A stretch of 64,000 bases of DNA. Source: Brachionus rotundiformis (Eukaryota; Rotifera; Eurotatoria; Ploima; Brachionidae). The translations under genes and the position numbers were made by a program. Positions 27,201 to 38,600 of the stretch are shown here, piece by piece (the stretch's first letter is position 1; each line of letters begins with the position of its first letter). The stretch spans positions 248,001 through 312,000 of the forward strand of contig JAESIW010000203.1 in the NCBI GenBank assembly GCA_016802295.1, given 5' to 3'. Below the pieces are notes generated by a model. That model searched no databases. It worked only from the letters and a program-made list of their open reading frames with translations, and was not told the origin of the DNA.

Positions 27201-30200
27201 GAGGATGCAATGATGCATGTGTGCCGCATAAACCGCATCCTTGAGTCGCCTAGGGGCAATGCTCTGCTGATCGGTGTGGGAGGCTCTGGCAAACAGAGTC
27301 TCAGTCGCTTGGCAGCCTCAATTAGCTCGCTAGAAGTGTTCCAAGTAACTCTACGCAAAGGATACTCCATAGTAGACTTGAAGACGGACATATCTCAATT
27401 GTATGTCAAGGCTGGACAGAAAAACATTGGTGTCGTGTTCCTGATGACCGATGCCCAAGTGGCTGATGAGAAATTTCTTGTACTAATAAACGATTTGCTT
27501 GCCTCTGGTGAGATACCAGGCTTGTTCCCAGACGAGCAAGTCGAAGACATAATAAGCTCGATGCGCAATGAGGTAAAGAGTCTTGGCATCGATGACACCC
27601 GTGAAAACTGCTGGAAGTACTTTATTGACAAAGTTCGCCGAATGCTTAAGGTTGTTCTTTGCTTTTCACCAGTTGGTTCCACGTTGAGAGTGCGTGGTCG
27701 CAAATTTCCGGCCATTATCAACTGCACAAACATTGATTGGTTCCACGAATGGCCAGAAGAGGCTCTGCAGTCCGTAGCCAGGCGATTTTTGACCGATATT
27801 GACCTATTGCCTGAAGATTTTAAAGAAAGTGTTGCCAAATTTATGGCATATGTGCACAAAAGTGTCAATGAAATGAGTGTAGTGTATCTACAAAATGACA
27901 GACGCTACAATTACACGACACCAAAGTCCTTCTTGGAGCAAATATCTCTGTACAAACGTTTGCTCAATTTGAAGTATAAAGAATTGCAGGAGAAGATTGT
28001 GCGCTTGGAAAATGGCTTGGTAAAGCTTAAGTCAACATCGAAACAAGTAGATGATTTGAAGGACAAGTTGGCCGCCCAAGAGGTCGAAGTCAAACAGAAA
28101 AATGAAGATGCTGACAAATTGATCAAGATTGTTAGCACAGAGACAGAAAAAGTAAGCAAAGAGAAGGCGATTGCTGACGAAGAACAGGCCAAAGTAAGCG
28201 AAATAAGTATTGAGGTTGGCAAAAAGCAAGAGGATTGTGAGCGAGACTTGGCCAAAGCGTTGCCAGCATTGGAGGCTGCGCAAAAAGCTCTTGACACTTT
28301 GGACAAAACAAATTTGACTGAGATGAAGTCATTTGCCAATCCGCCGCCAGCTGTAATATTGGTAAGCTCGGCTGTGCTTGTTCTAATGGCACCGGGCGGT
28401 AAAGTGCCCAAGGACAGATCATGGAAAGCTGCCAAGGCCATGATGGGCAATGTGGACAAATTTTTAGTTGACTTGAAAACATATGACAAGGACAATATAC
28501 CAGAAACATGCCGTAAAGAAGTACAGCAATACATTAGAGAGAAATTGTTCGATCCAGACCAGGTTAAGTCACAATCGCTGGCCGCCGCTGGTCTATGCTC
28601 ATGGGTGCTTAATATCCTCAAATACTACGAGGTCTATTGCGATGTGGCACCGAAGCGCATGGCTCTGCAAAAGGCCAATGCTGAATTGCAAGCTGCCAAA
28701 GACAAATTAGCTGCCGTGGAGAAAAAGGTGTCTGACTTGCAGGCTCAGCTGAAAGTATTGACAGATGAGTTTGACGCAGCTGCCGCTGCCAAGCAAAAAT
28801 GTGAACAAGAAGCTCAACAAACCGCTTATACAATTAACTTGGCCAATCGTCTAGTGGGCGGTTTGTCATCCGAAAATGAGCGCTGGACTGAGTCAGTGAA
28901 AAGTTTCCGCGAACAAGAAGAATGCTTGCCAGGCAATGTGCTGCTTATAACCGCGTTTATTTCCTACATGGGATGCTTTACCAAACAGTACAGACTTGAG
29001 CTAATGGACAAATGTTGGGTGCCGTATTTGTCGAGTGTCAAGCCGGCCATATTGACCACTCAAGACCTCAAGGTGATATCTATGCTGGTCGATGACGCCG
29101 ATACGGCTCAATGGAACAACGAAGGTTTGCCAGGCGATCAAATGAGCATTGAAAATGCGACCATATTGACCAATTGTGACAGATGGCCGCTGATGATAGA
29201 TCCACAACTCCAGGGTGTCAAGTGGATAAAGACCAAGTATGGAGAAGGTCTTAAAGTAATAAGGCTCGGACAGAAGGGATACTTGGACAAAATAGAGCAA
29301 GCGCTGGCTTCAGGTGACACTTTGCTCATCGAAAACATCGAAGAGTCCATTGAGGCCGTGTTGGATCCCCTTCTAGGCCGCAATACGATCAAAAAAGGCA
29401 AGGCTATCAAAATTGGAGACAAAGAGGTCGAATACCATCCGTCTTTCAAGCTAATTCTGCAAACCAAATTGGCAAATCCGCACTACAAGCCAGAGATGCA
29501 GGCTCAGACAACTTTAATCAATTTTACAGTGACCCGTGATGGCTTAGAGGATCAAATATTGGCCGATGTGGTTGCCAAAGAAAGGCCAGATTTGGAAAAA
29601 CTAAAACTGGAACTGACCAGAGAGAACAATCAGTACAAGATAACACTGAAACAATTGGAAGATTCACTGCTGGCTAGATTGAGCGCAGCAGAGGGAAATT
29701 TCCTAGGCGATGTTGAACTGGTTGAAAATTTGGAAAATACCAAGACAACTGCGTTGGGAATTGAGGAAAAAGTCAAAGAAGCAATTCAAACATCTAAGAA
29801 AATAGACGAAGCTCGCGAGTTCTACAGACCAGCTGCGGCCCGTGCATCCCTCATCTACTTCATAATGAATGACTTGTGCAAAATAAATCCAATGTACCAA
29901 TTTTCGCTTAAAGCTTTTAAAGTGGTATTCTCAAAAGCGATTGAAAGAGCTGAGCCAGCCGAAGAGATCAAGCAACGAGTCATCAATCTGATAGACTCTA
30001 TCACATTTTCGGCTTTTATCTACACCACTAGGGGCCTATTCGAGCAGCACAAGCTCATATTCACCAGTCAAATGGTCTTTCAAATTTTGTCCACCAACAA
30101 GGAAATAGACCCTAAAGAACTGGAGTTTTTGCTACGCTTTCCAATTCAGAGCAATGTCACATCACCAGTTGACTTTTTGAATGACAACTCGTGGGGTGGT

Positions 30201-32267
30201 ATAAAATCGCTGTCTTCTATGAGCGAATTTACCAATTTGGACAGAGATATTGAGGGATCGGCAAAACGATGGAAAAAATTTGTCGAATCAGAGTGTCCAG
30301 AGAAGGAAAAATTTCCACAAGAGTGGAAGAATAAGAATTCATTGCAGAAATTGTGCATGATGAGAGCGCTGAGACCTGACCGTATGATGTATGCATTAAG
30401 TTTGTTTGTGGAAGAGAAATTGGGACGAAAATACACAGAAAATCGTGCTGTTGAATTTTCCAAATCTTACGAAGAGACAACGCCGTCGACGCCGGTCTTT
30501 TTTATCCTAAGTCCGGGCGTCGATCCGCTCAAGGATGTCGAAGCTATTGGCAAAAAGCTCGGCTACACAATGGACAACAAGAATTTTCACAATATTTCAT
30601 TGGGACAAGGTCAAGAAGTGGTCGCCGAGCAAGCAATGGAAGTGGCGGCCAAAGAGGGACACTGGGTTGTTCTTCAAAATGTTCACTTGGTAAGCAAATG
30701 GTTGTCCACTTTGGAAAAAATGTTGGAAATACATGGCGAATCTAGCCATGAGAATTTCCGCATGTTCATATCTGCCGAGCCTGCTGGGGACCCTGCGGCG
30801 CACATCATACCTCAGGGTATTCTAGAGACGGCCATCAAAATTACCAACGAGCCGCCAACAGGCATGCAGGCCAATTTACACAAAGCATTGGACAATTTTA
30901 ACCAAGACACCATGGAAATGTGTGCCAAAGAAACAGAATTCAAGTCAATTTTGTTCGCATTGTGCTACTTCCATGCAGTGGTTGCCGAGAGACGAAAATT
31001 TGGCGCCCAAGGATGGAACAGAAACTATCCATTTAATAACGGAGACTTGACCATAAGTGTAAATGTGTTGTACAATTATTTGGAGACAAATGCCAAAGTT
31101 CCATGGGAAAATTTACGCTACCTATTTGGTGAGATTATGTACGGTGGTCACATAACAGACGACTGGGACCGTAGATTGTGTAGAGTCTATTTAGAAGAGT
31201 ACATGAATCCGAATATGTTTGATGGTGAGCTTAACTTGGCGCCAGGCTTTCCCATACCGCCAAGTTCTGATTACAAGGGATATCACAATTATATAGATGA
31301 AAATTTGCCACCAGAAAGTCCCTATTTGTACGGCTTGCATCCAAATGCTGAGATAGACTTTTTGACCACTACTTCGGAGAATTTGTTCCGAACTGTGCTC
31401 GAATTGCAACCAAGAGACGCGGCTGCAAGTGGCGGTGGAGAGGCTGGACAAACCAGAGAAGAGAAAATCAAACAAAAATTGGACGACATTCTGGAAAAGT
31501 TACCAGACGAGTTTTTGGTGAGAGAATTGATGGCCAAAACAGAAGAAAAAACGCCCTATACAGTAGTTGCCATTCAAGAATGTGAAAGAATGAACTTGCT
31601 TACCAAAGAAATGAGACGATCGCTCAAAGAGCTTAACTTGGGTCTTAAGGGCGAGCTGACAATAACACCCGAAATGGAGTCATTACAAGAATCTCTTTTC
31701 CTTGACCAGGTGCCAGCTTCATGGACCAAACGAGCCTATCCATCCATGTTTCCGCTTGGCCTATGGTACGCTGACTTGCTGCAGCGTATCAAAGAACTCG
31801 AGAGCTGGACAGGAGACTTCCAGTTGCCGTCAGCTATCTGGCTAGGCGGTTTGTTCAATCCACAGTCGTTTTTGACCGCAATTATGCAGACCACAGCGCG
31901 TAAGAATGAGTGGCCATTGGATAAGATGTGTCTGAGTGTAGATGTGACCAAAAAGAGCCGAGAAGAACTGGGCGGAGCGCCAAGAGAGGGAGCCTATGTA
32001 ACAGGACTTTATATGGAAGGAGCAAGATGGGATGTACAGACAAGTCAAATCGCTGAGTCCAAGCTTAAAGAACTAACTCCATTAATGCCAGTTATATTTA
32101 TCAAAGCAATTCCGCTTGATAGAAGAGAAACTAAAAATATTTATGAATGTCCGGTTTATAAGACTAAAATGAGAGGGCCAACTTTTGTTTGGACTTTTAA
32201 TCTTAAAACGAAAGAAAAGCCCGCTAAATGGGTGCTTGGTGGTGTAGCTCTTTTGCTCCAAGTTTAA
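18280..32267 (+). CDS. axonemal dynein heavy chain, outer-arm beta type (DNAH9/11/17 group)
   Basis: Six exons (18280-18639, 18696-18892, 18947-19850, 19914-20495, 20721-25857, 26053-32267) encode about 4464 aa, the full length of the DNAH9/11/17 group. It is the motor subunit of ciliary outer dynein arms, using ATP to slide doublet microtubules. The N-terminal tail has DHC_N1-type sequence (LPIPAGAEK, FWKAKTINLENI, QSSYFPAFK, LDRRLSAIISQAFDD). The linker follows. P-loops are AAA1 GPAGTGKT at about 1849, AAA2 GNAGTGKS at about 2130, AAA3 GAAGTGKT at about 2457 and AAA4 GVGGSGKQ at about 2801. The stalk coiled coils and microtubule-binding domain lie at about 3045-3330. The C-terminus ends ALLLQV, typical of the group. 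Introns 1-3 are 54-63 nt; introns 4 and 5 are 225 and 195 nt. Exons 5 and 6 exceed 5 and 6 kb, which is intron-poor for this family. Confidence 0.97.
20640..20653. repeat. short palindrome in dynein intron 4
   Basis: CTAGGC-TG-GCCTAG is a perfect 6-bp inverted repeat inside the longest dynein intron (20496-20720). The surrounding 20580-20680 is less AT-rich than other introns here. No function assigned. Confidence 0.5.
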
Positions 32268-32703
32268 TAATTTTTAGTTAAATATTGATTAAAAAAAAGT
32301 GATTTAATTTGGTAAAAAATTTATAAATTTTTTAAAATTGTTTTTATTTTTTTATAAAGTTTTTTTTTATAAATTCGTTAAATTTTTAAAATAAAATGCA
32401 AAAATAATTGATATCATTTATTTTCTGTTTATTTTATGTAAAATTTAATTTACTATTACTTAACAAATGAAAATTTAAAAATTAAAAAAAATAAAATAAA
32501 ACTTAATGATGAGTAATATTTATTAAGAATTAATATCTAGCTGAGGCATAAATGATAAAGCTAAGTGAGCAAAAAACAATAAGAAAATAATAATTGAAAA
32601 AAATTATACGAAAATTTACCTAAAAAATTAAACTTTTATCACGGCAAATAAAATAAAATTAAGCATTGATTAAATTTCATGTCTGGAATTATTATGTAAG
32701 GAG
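32268..32703. other. convergent spacer, dynein and chitin-binding gene
   Basis: 3' flanks of two convergent genes. Very AT-rich; nothing beyond presumed 3' untranslated sequence. Confidence 0.6.
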
Positions 32704-34473
32704 TTAAAAACCATAACCACCATAATTATTGTTGTTGTTATTGTTGTATGAAGGATAAGTTTGAGGTGGATAAGTTTGTGGTGGATAAGTTTGTGGTGGA
32801 TAAGTTTGTGGAGGATAAGTTTGTGGAGGAAGTGTTTGAATTGGTGGCTGAGTGAATTGATTTCCATAGGCACCAAATTGATTGCCATTGTTTCCATTCG
32901 AGCCTTGGTCAGCACCACATAGAGCAGGATTCAAGTTGCGGTCCATGTTGGCAACTTCGGCAGCTGAGCTTGATGAGCCAAATATTTGTTTACTACATTG
33001 GACTTTGCATGGCCAATCGCATTGTTTGGTAGCATCATTCCACCACAATTCATAGGTACTTGAACCTTTGGCACACAAGAAGTCTTTTCGGACACCTTTT
33101 ACACACACATGGAATACATTACAATATTTTGAGTCGGCAACAAATGAACCATCGCTCACACCTTGGCATGGATTCTCGCTATCTGGAATTCTGAACAAAT
33201 CGTTTGAATTATCTTCGACAACTTGGCCATTACCACCATTTGAACCTTGACCATAATTTCCCATATTGTTATTATTGTTGTTGTTACCTCCGCTTGGCAC
33301 TTGTCCATAACTGATAAAATCATTTGAACCTTGTCCATATCCTCCAATTTGTTGATTGTTATTGTTGTTGTTGTTACCTCCGCTTGGTACTTGGCCATAT
33401 CCTCCAGTCTGTTGGTTGTTATTGTTTCCACTTGGTTTTGGACAAGAGTCTAATACTCGTTGAGCTTCAGAAGTGCTTTCACTGACCGATGATCCATTGT
33501 CAATTAAAATACCACCTGGGCTTGTGCACTGTCTTCCTGTATCACATGGCCATTCACATTGGGCTTGTGGTTGAGGAACTGATTGAGATGTGCTGTGCAA
33601 TTTCCACCAAAGTCTATCTCCAGATTGCATTACGGCACACAAAAATTCAAACTTATTCTTGTTGAAGCATCTGTAATACACATTACACCATTTACTTGGA
33701 TAAAATCCATCTGGCTTATCAGCACATGTAAATTGTTCATTATCTCTTACATACTGTTTCCATGGCTCAACTTGTTCTACTTGTCCACTTGGCTGAAAGT
33801 TGTTGTTGTTTCCCATATTGTTCTGATTTCCGTATTGATTGAATGGTTGAGTGAAAAATACTGGCTGTGTTGTTTGTGGCATGAAATTGGTTTGCTGATA
33901 GTTGTAGTTATTGTTGTTGTTGTTGTTACCTCCACTTGGAACTTGTCCATAGGTTCCAAAGTTGTTATTGTTGTTGTTGTTGTTGTTGTTGCTATATCCA
34001 TTGTTCATCGATTGTTGTTGGTTGTCAGTCTGGGTCAATGGAGTATAATAGTTTCCGGATGGACATCCAGATGGATTTTTGCTGGCAAACTCACACTTTT
34101 GTGTAGTTTCGTCATAGTAGAATCTGTCACCGTTTTGAGCACAACCGTAGGTTTTCTCTTGTTTGCCAAACACACAAGCATGGTAAATGTCACAGTATTG
34201 ACTATCTTTGTTGGGTCCAGTTGGTTTATTTAAACAGTCAAAGCTGATTCCAGTTATGGTTTGCTCTTGAACAGTTGGCACAAATTGAGGCTCTTGTGGA
34301 ACGGATGGTCTCTGAGGCTGCGGATTGACAGGGGGTTGTGGCATGTTGCCATACGATCCTTGTCTCACTATTCGGCTGTTCTTCCACCACAAGTCCTGAT
34401 GTGACTTTCCAGCCAAAGAAACAATTATCAAAGACCAGACAAATAAGTTTAATTTTTTATCTAACACTATCAT
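32704..34473 (-). CDS. secreted protein with three peritrophin-A (CBM14) chitin-binding domains
   Basis: A single uninterrupted exon encodes 589 aa. A signal peptide (hydrophobic residues about 8-22) precedes three six-cysteine CBM14 domains at about 80-137, 250-316 and 436-493, with the typical CNVYYRC and CNVFHVC cores. Such proteins bind chitin in cuticle, peritrophic matrix or egg envelope; which one applies here is unknown. The linkers are low-complexity and Asn/Gly-rich. The unit YGQVPSGG followed by an Asn run occurs three times (about 175, 359, 389), and runs of 7-10 Asn are common. Near the C-terminus QTYPP is repeated five times (551-574). There is no transmembrane segment. A TATA-like box lies about 60 nt upstream of the ATG. 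It is head-to-head with a chitinase gene. Assignment to the CBM14 family is firm. Confidence 0.93.
   Translation of the reverse strand: MIVLDKKLNLFVWSLIIVSLAGKSHQDLWWKNSRIVRQGSYGNMPQPPVNPQPQRPSVPQEPQFVPTVQEQTITGISFDCLNKPTGPNKDSQYCDIYHACVFGKQEKTYGCAQNGDRFYYDETTQKCEFASKNPSGCPSGNYYTPLTQTDNQQQSMNNGYSNNNNNNNNNNFGTYGQVPSGGNNNNNNNYNYQQTNFMPQTTQPVFFTQPFNQYGNQNNMGNNNNFQPSGQVEQVEPWKQYVRDNEQFTCADKPDGFYPSKWCNVYYRCFNKNKFEFLCAVMQSGDRLWWKLHSTSQSVPQPQAQCEWPCDTGRQCTSPGGILIDNGSSVSESTSEAQRVLDSCPKPSGNNNNQQTGGYGQVPSGGNNNNNNNQQIGGYGQGSNDFISYGQVPSGGNNNNNNNMGNYGQGSNGGNGQVVEDNSNDLFRIPDSENPCQGVSDGSFVADSKYCNVFHVCVKGVRKDFLCAKGSSTYELWWNDATKQCDWPCKVQCSKQIFGSSSSAAEVANMDRNLNPALCGADQGSNGNNGNQFGAYGNQFTQPPIQTLPPQTYPPQTYPPQTYPPQTYPPQTYPSYNNNNNNNYGGYGF
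32753..32827 (-). repeat. 15-bp tandem repeat encoding QTYPP
   Basis: Five near-identical 15-bp units (GGATAAGTTTGTGGT type, read on the + strand) in the 3' part of the chitin-binding gene encode the C-terminal QTYPP repeats. Likely length-polymorphic. Confidence 0.9.
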
Positions 34474-35655
34474 TTTGGAAATTGTTATTTTTCTTTTTGA
34501 TGATTTAGAAACAAGAAAAACCTTGGGTTTAAATACTAGATTTAGGTAGGCTCATTAAACTCAACAAATAACAAGTATTTGAATTGTTTAATAAATTTAC
34601 CTACGTATTCTCACGATTTTCAAATTGTAACAATTACCTAGATAGCTAGTTAGAGAGCATTAAAATGATATAATTATTTGATAAAGTTATTTCGGGACAA
34701 ATTAAATTTAAATAAATCTTAAAGAATTTTTTGTTGATTGGATTCTTTTCGAGTATGACTTGGAGATTACTCATTTTTTTAATACATTTGATACCATCAC
34801 GGATAATTTTTAGATACACAATCTTGGTGACATAAATTTTATATGTTTTTTTCATAAATTTTTTAGTAATTTAAATATTAATATGTTTTTAGTTAATATT
34901 AAATTCTTTTAACATCCGAATTTTACAAAAAATTCTTTATTTATTTGTTTTTTTGGCTTAAAGCTCAATTTTTTTAAAGATCATCTACAATTTCCGTAAG
35001 ATGTTTTTAAAGAGAAGCCCAAGTTTTCCAAAACAAAGAACAAACAAGATTGGATTGACACAATTTTTTATCTCTTTGTTGATTTTATTAACCTACGTTT
35101 TTTTATTTTTTTTTTAAATTTTTCTTAGATGATATTTACATTTATTAATTTTCTATTTAAATGTTTTTCATTTTTTGTAAATTTTCTTAAATAAAATTAT
35201 AATTTTTTTGATATTTAACTTTTAACTTAATTAAATACTTTTTTTAAAATATCAATCACAACAAAAAATTAACACAAAGTATAGAAACGAAACTTTTTTG
35301 TTCAAAATTTATTAAACAGTATTTATTTTGGTCTTTACCAATTTACAAAGCAAGAACAATTTTGTTCAAATTGAAAATTAACTTTATACATTTAGTTTTC
35401 TTTTGATCTATTCTTTTATTGAATTTATTAAAAATAGAAAAATAAAAAAAATGAAATCCTTTTAAATCGAAATGATTAGAATCCAAAAATTTGGTCATCT
35501 GAATACAAAATTTTTGTGCTTTTTTGCATCCAATTTATTTAATGAATTGAAAGTGATGTTTTAAAATTAAAGCCAAGCTTAATATTCAATTGTATGAAAA
35601 ATTTCTTTTTTTGAAAATCTTGATTAAGCTTTTGGAAGTCGGAATAAAGAAGAAA
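34474..35655. other. shared 5' region of the divergent chitin-binding and chitinase genes
   Basis: 1.18 kb between two start codons pointing away from each other. It must hold both promoters. Apart from a TATA-like box near the left gene I see only AT-rich DNA and no credible open frame. Confidence 0.6.
34527..34534 (-). promoter_or_regulatory. TATA-like box of the chitin-binding gene
   Basis: TATTTAAA on the minus strand lies 53 nt beyond the ATG at 34473, leaving room for a short 5' UTR. The motif is weak evidence in AT-rich DNA, but the flanks (CTAG before, CCC after) are unusually GC-containing for this region. Confidence 0.35.
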
Positions 35656-38600
35656 ATGCGTTTGGCTTTGGGATTTATTTTGCTCTTTCTTGGCTCTGGC
35701 TTTTCGGAAGGAATATCCCTGGATTGGGACTTGGATAATGATGAAAAGGACCAAAGCTATAAAATAGTGTGCTATTACACCAATTGGGCGCAGTACCGTC
35801 CGAAGCCTGGCTCTTACTTTCCGGAGGACATTGATCCATTTTTGTGCACCCATATCATATTTGCTTTTGGCAAAATAAATGACCAATCTGAACTGGAAGC
35901 TTTTGAATGGAATGATGAATCCACCGAATGGGCGCCTGGAATGTACAAAAGAACAATTGATCTTAAAAAAAAGAATAAAAATCTTAAAGTTCTAATTGCT
36001 GTTGGAGGTGATGTCTCATAAAAAAAGGTTGAACCAAGGTCTAATTTTTCTAATAGGTTGGAACCATGGATCTCTTCCATTTTCCAATATGGTATCCGAT
36101 GAATTCAAGCGAAAAAACTTTATTACCAAAACAGTCGAGTTTTTGAAGAAGAACGAATTTGACGGCTTTGGTAAGAGAGACCAATTTCGACCATTAAATT
36201 ATTCAATGTGAACTTTTTAAGATCTTGATTGGGAATATCCGGCAAATAGAGATACTGAAGATAGACCAGATGATAAAACTTATTTTACAATTTTATGCAA
36301 AGTAAAATAAAATAAACAACATATTTATTTTGACTTATTGGTTTTGGTAAGGAATTAAAAGCTGCATTTAAACCTCATAATTTAATTTTGACCGCGGCAG
36401 TGGCAGCTGGTGAAAAGTACATGAAAACCGCTTATGAGATGGCCGAAATTCACAAGTATTTAAATTAAAAAATAAATTTTATTTTTTAATATATCTTTAT
36501 ATTCAAAGACACCTTGATTTTATTAACATCATGGCATATGGTTAGAAAGCTTTTATCTTTATAATAAATCCTTATTCAAAATTTTTAAAAAGATTTGCAT
36601 GGTAGCTGGGACAATGTGACAGGACACAATGCTCCATTGTATGCACATCAGTTTGACCGTGATCCTGGCTATAATGTGGTATTTTAAATTAGAGATAATA
36701 ATTAATTAAAGACTTAATAAGACTTTTTTTTAAAAAGGATTTTGCTGTAAAACTGTGGCTTGAGCACGTACCGGCTAGCAAATTGGTACTCGGGTTATCA
36801 GCCTATGGGCGCTCGTTTAAATTAAAAGAGGGCTTTGAGTTATGTCCATTGACCGACACCCCGGTCTCTAGTGGAGGCGCTGAGGGAAAATTTAGCAGAG
36901 AGGCTGGATTTTTAAGTAATCTAGTAAAAATAATTAAAGCTTTCAATTGATTAAAAATATTTCATTAAAAGCCTATTATGAAACATGTGAAAAAATTTTA
37001 AAAAATAATTGGATTTATGTCTGGAACGATGAGCAAAAAGTTCCATATGCTTATTCGAACGAGTTGACCACTTCATCGGCAGAGCCAATTGAATGGGTTG
37101 GCTTTGATGATGTCAAAAGCATTGAGGTTAAAGTCAAATATATAATGGATAAAAAACTTGGCGGTGGTATGCTTTGGTCACTTGACATGGACGACTTTAC
37201 GGGAACATTTTGCAATCAAGGCAAATATCCAATTTTGAGCACAGTTAATGCTTTGCTAAACCCAAAGCTAAAAATACCAATGCCAGATGCAAAAGTTTTG
37301 TGGACTAGTAGCGAATCTGGTAAGGCTTCAAACAGAGATGAGCCTGTCCATGAGAGCAGCTTATTTCTCAATGATACGGACAAAAAATTGTCTTCTATTG
37401 GGTTCTATAGCAGTAATAATGTATATGGTATAATTCAAAACAAAGGTAAATTTTTCTTCTGCTTGTAACTTATTTGGTAAAGTAATTTTTTTTTTCTTAA
37501 GTACTTCAAGTTTATAAATTCTGTGAATGCAAAAATGGCACTCATAAAATTAGACCAGATGGAGACAAATTTTCCTACACAGTTGACTGTAACATTAAAC
37601 AAGTTTTCCCTGATGGTGAGGTAAAAACAGCGACCATAGCACCAACTACCACTGTTGTACCAAAAATAAACGACCATAACATTGAAAACAAAGAAAGCAT
37701 CTGGTCAATATTGGGCATAAACTCAGCCAACACTGTGGCAAATAATCTTCTAGTGCCAAATTTATTTAGTATGTTGGTTTATCTAGTATTAAGAGTATTT
37801 AATTAACCACGATTTTTAAACTATTTATTTTATTTACAAATTTCGAAACATATATTTGCCATTTTTTATACATTTTTTTTATATTTAATTTAATTATTTA
37901 AAATAGCAATTTTATATAATAAAATTTTAAAACAAAATTTATTTTTTAAAGATTATGAAAACAAAGAGGAGCCAAGTCGCTTTAAAATAGTCTGCTATTT
38001 GAATAGCATGTTTAGTACTAGGAATAATTTGGCACAGATTGGGCTCGAAGATATGGTTCGAGCCGCACAAACGTGCACTCATTTTATATTTTCGAATGCA
38101 AGAATATGTCCTGATAAATATGACAAGATAGTGGTCACAAATTCACTTGATACTGATCTGTTTCCATTGGTAACTGAGTTGAAAAATGTCAATCCTAGAA
38201 TAAAGGTTCTGATATCAGTTGGTTCTTATATGGACGGAACTTTGCCACTCATGAAAATGACTGAGAGTTTTATCAATCGAAAAAATTTTATTAGAAATAC
38301 AATTATGTTTTTGAGGAAGTATAACTTTGACGGACTTGAGCTAAATTGGAATTTAAGAAACATTGATTCAAACAATAACTATGTACAAAGTAATTATCTA
38401 ATCTTAAAAAAAGAATTTTCTAAACTAGCATCTGTAAGTATAAAAGTATAACTAAATTAATTATTAATTTTTTTAATTTAATTCTAATTAGCAAGTTAAA
38501 AATGCTTTTGCTCCATTTGATTATTTATTGTCAGCAATGGTCTCTGGCATTATTGAAGTAGCTCAGGAGTCTTATGAAATAAAACAAATCTCACGGTTTG

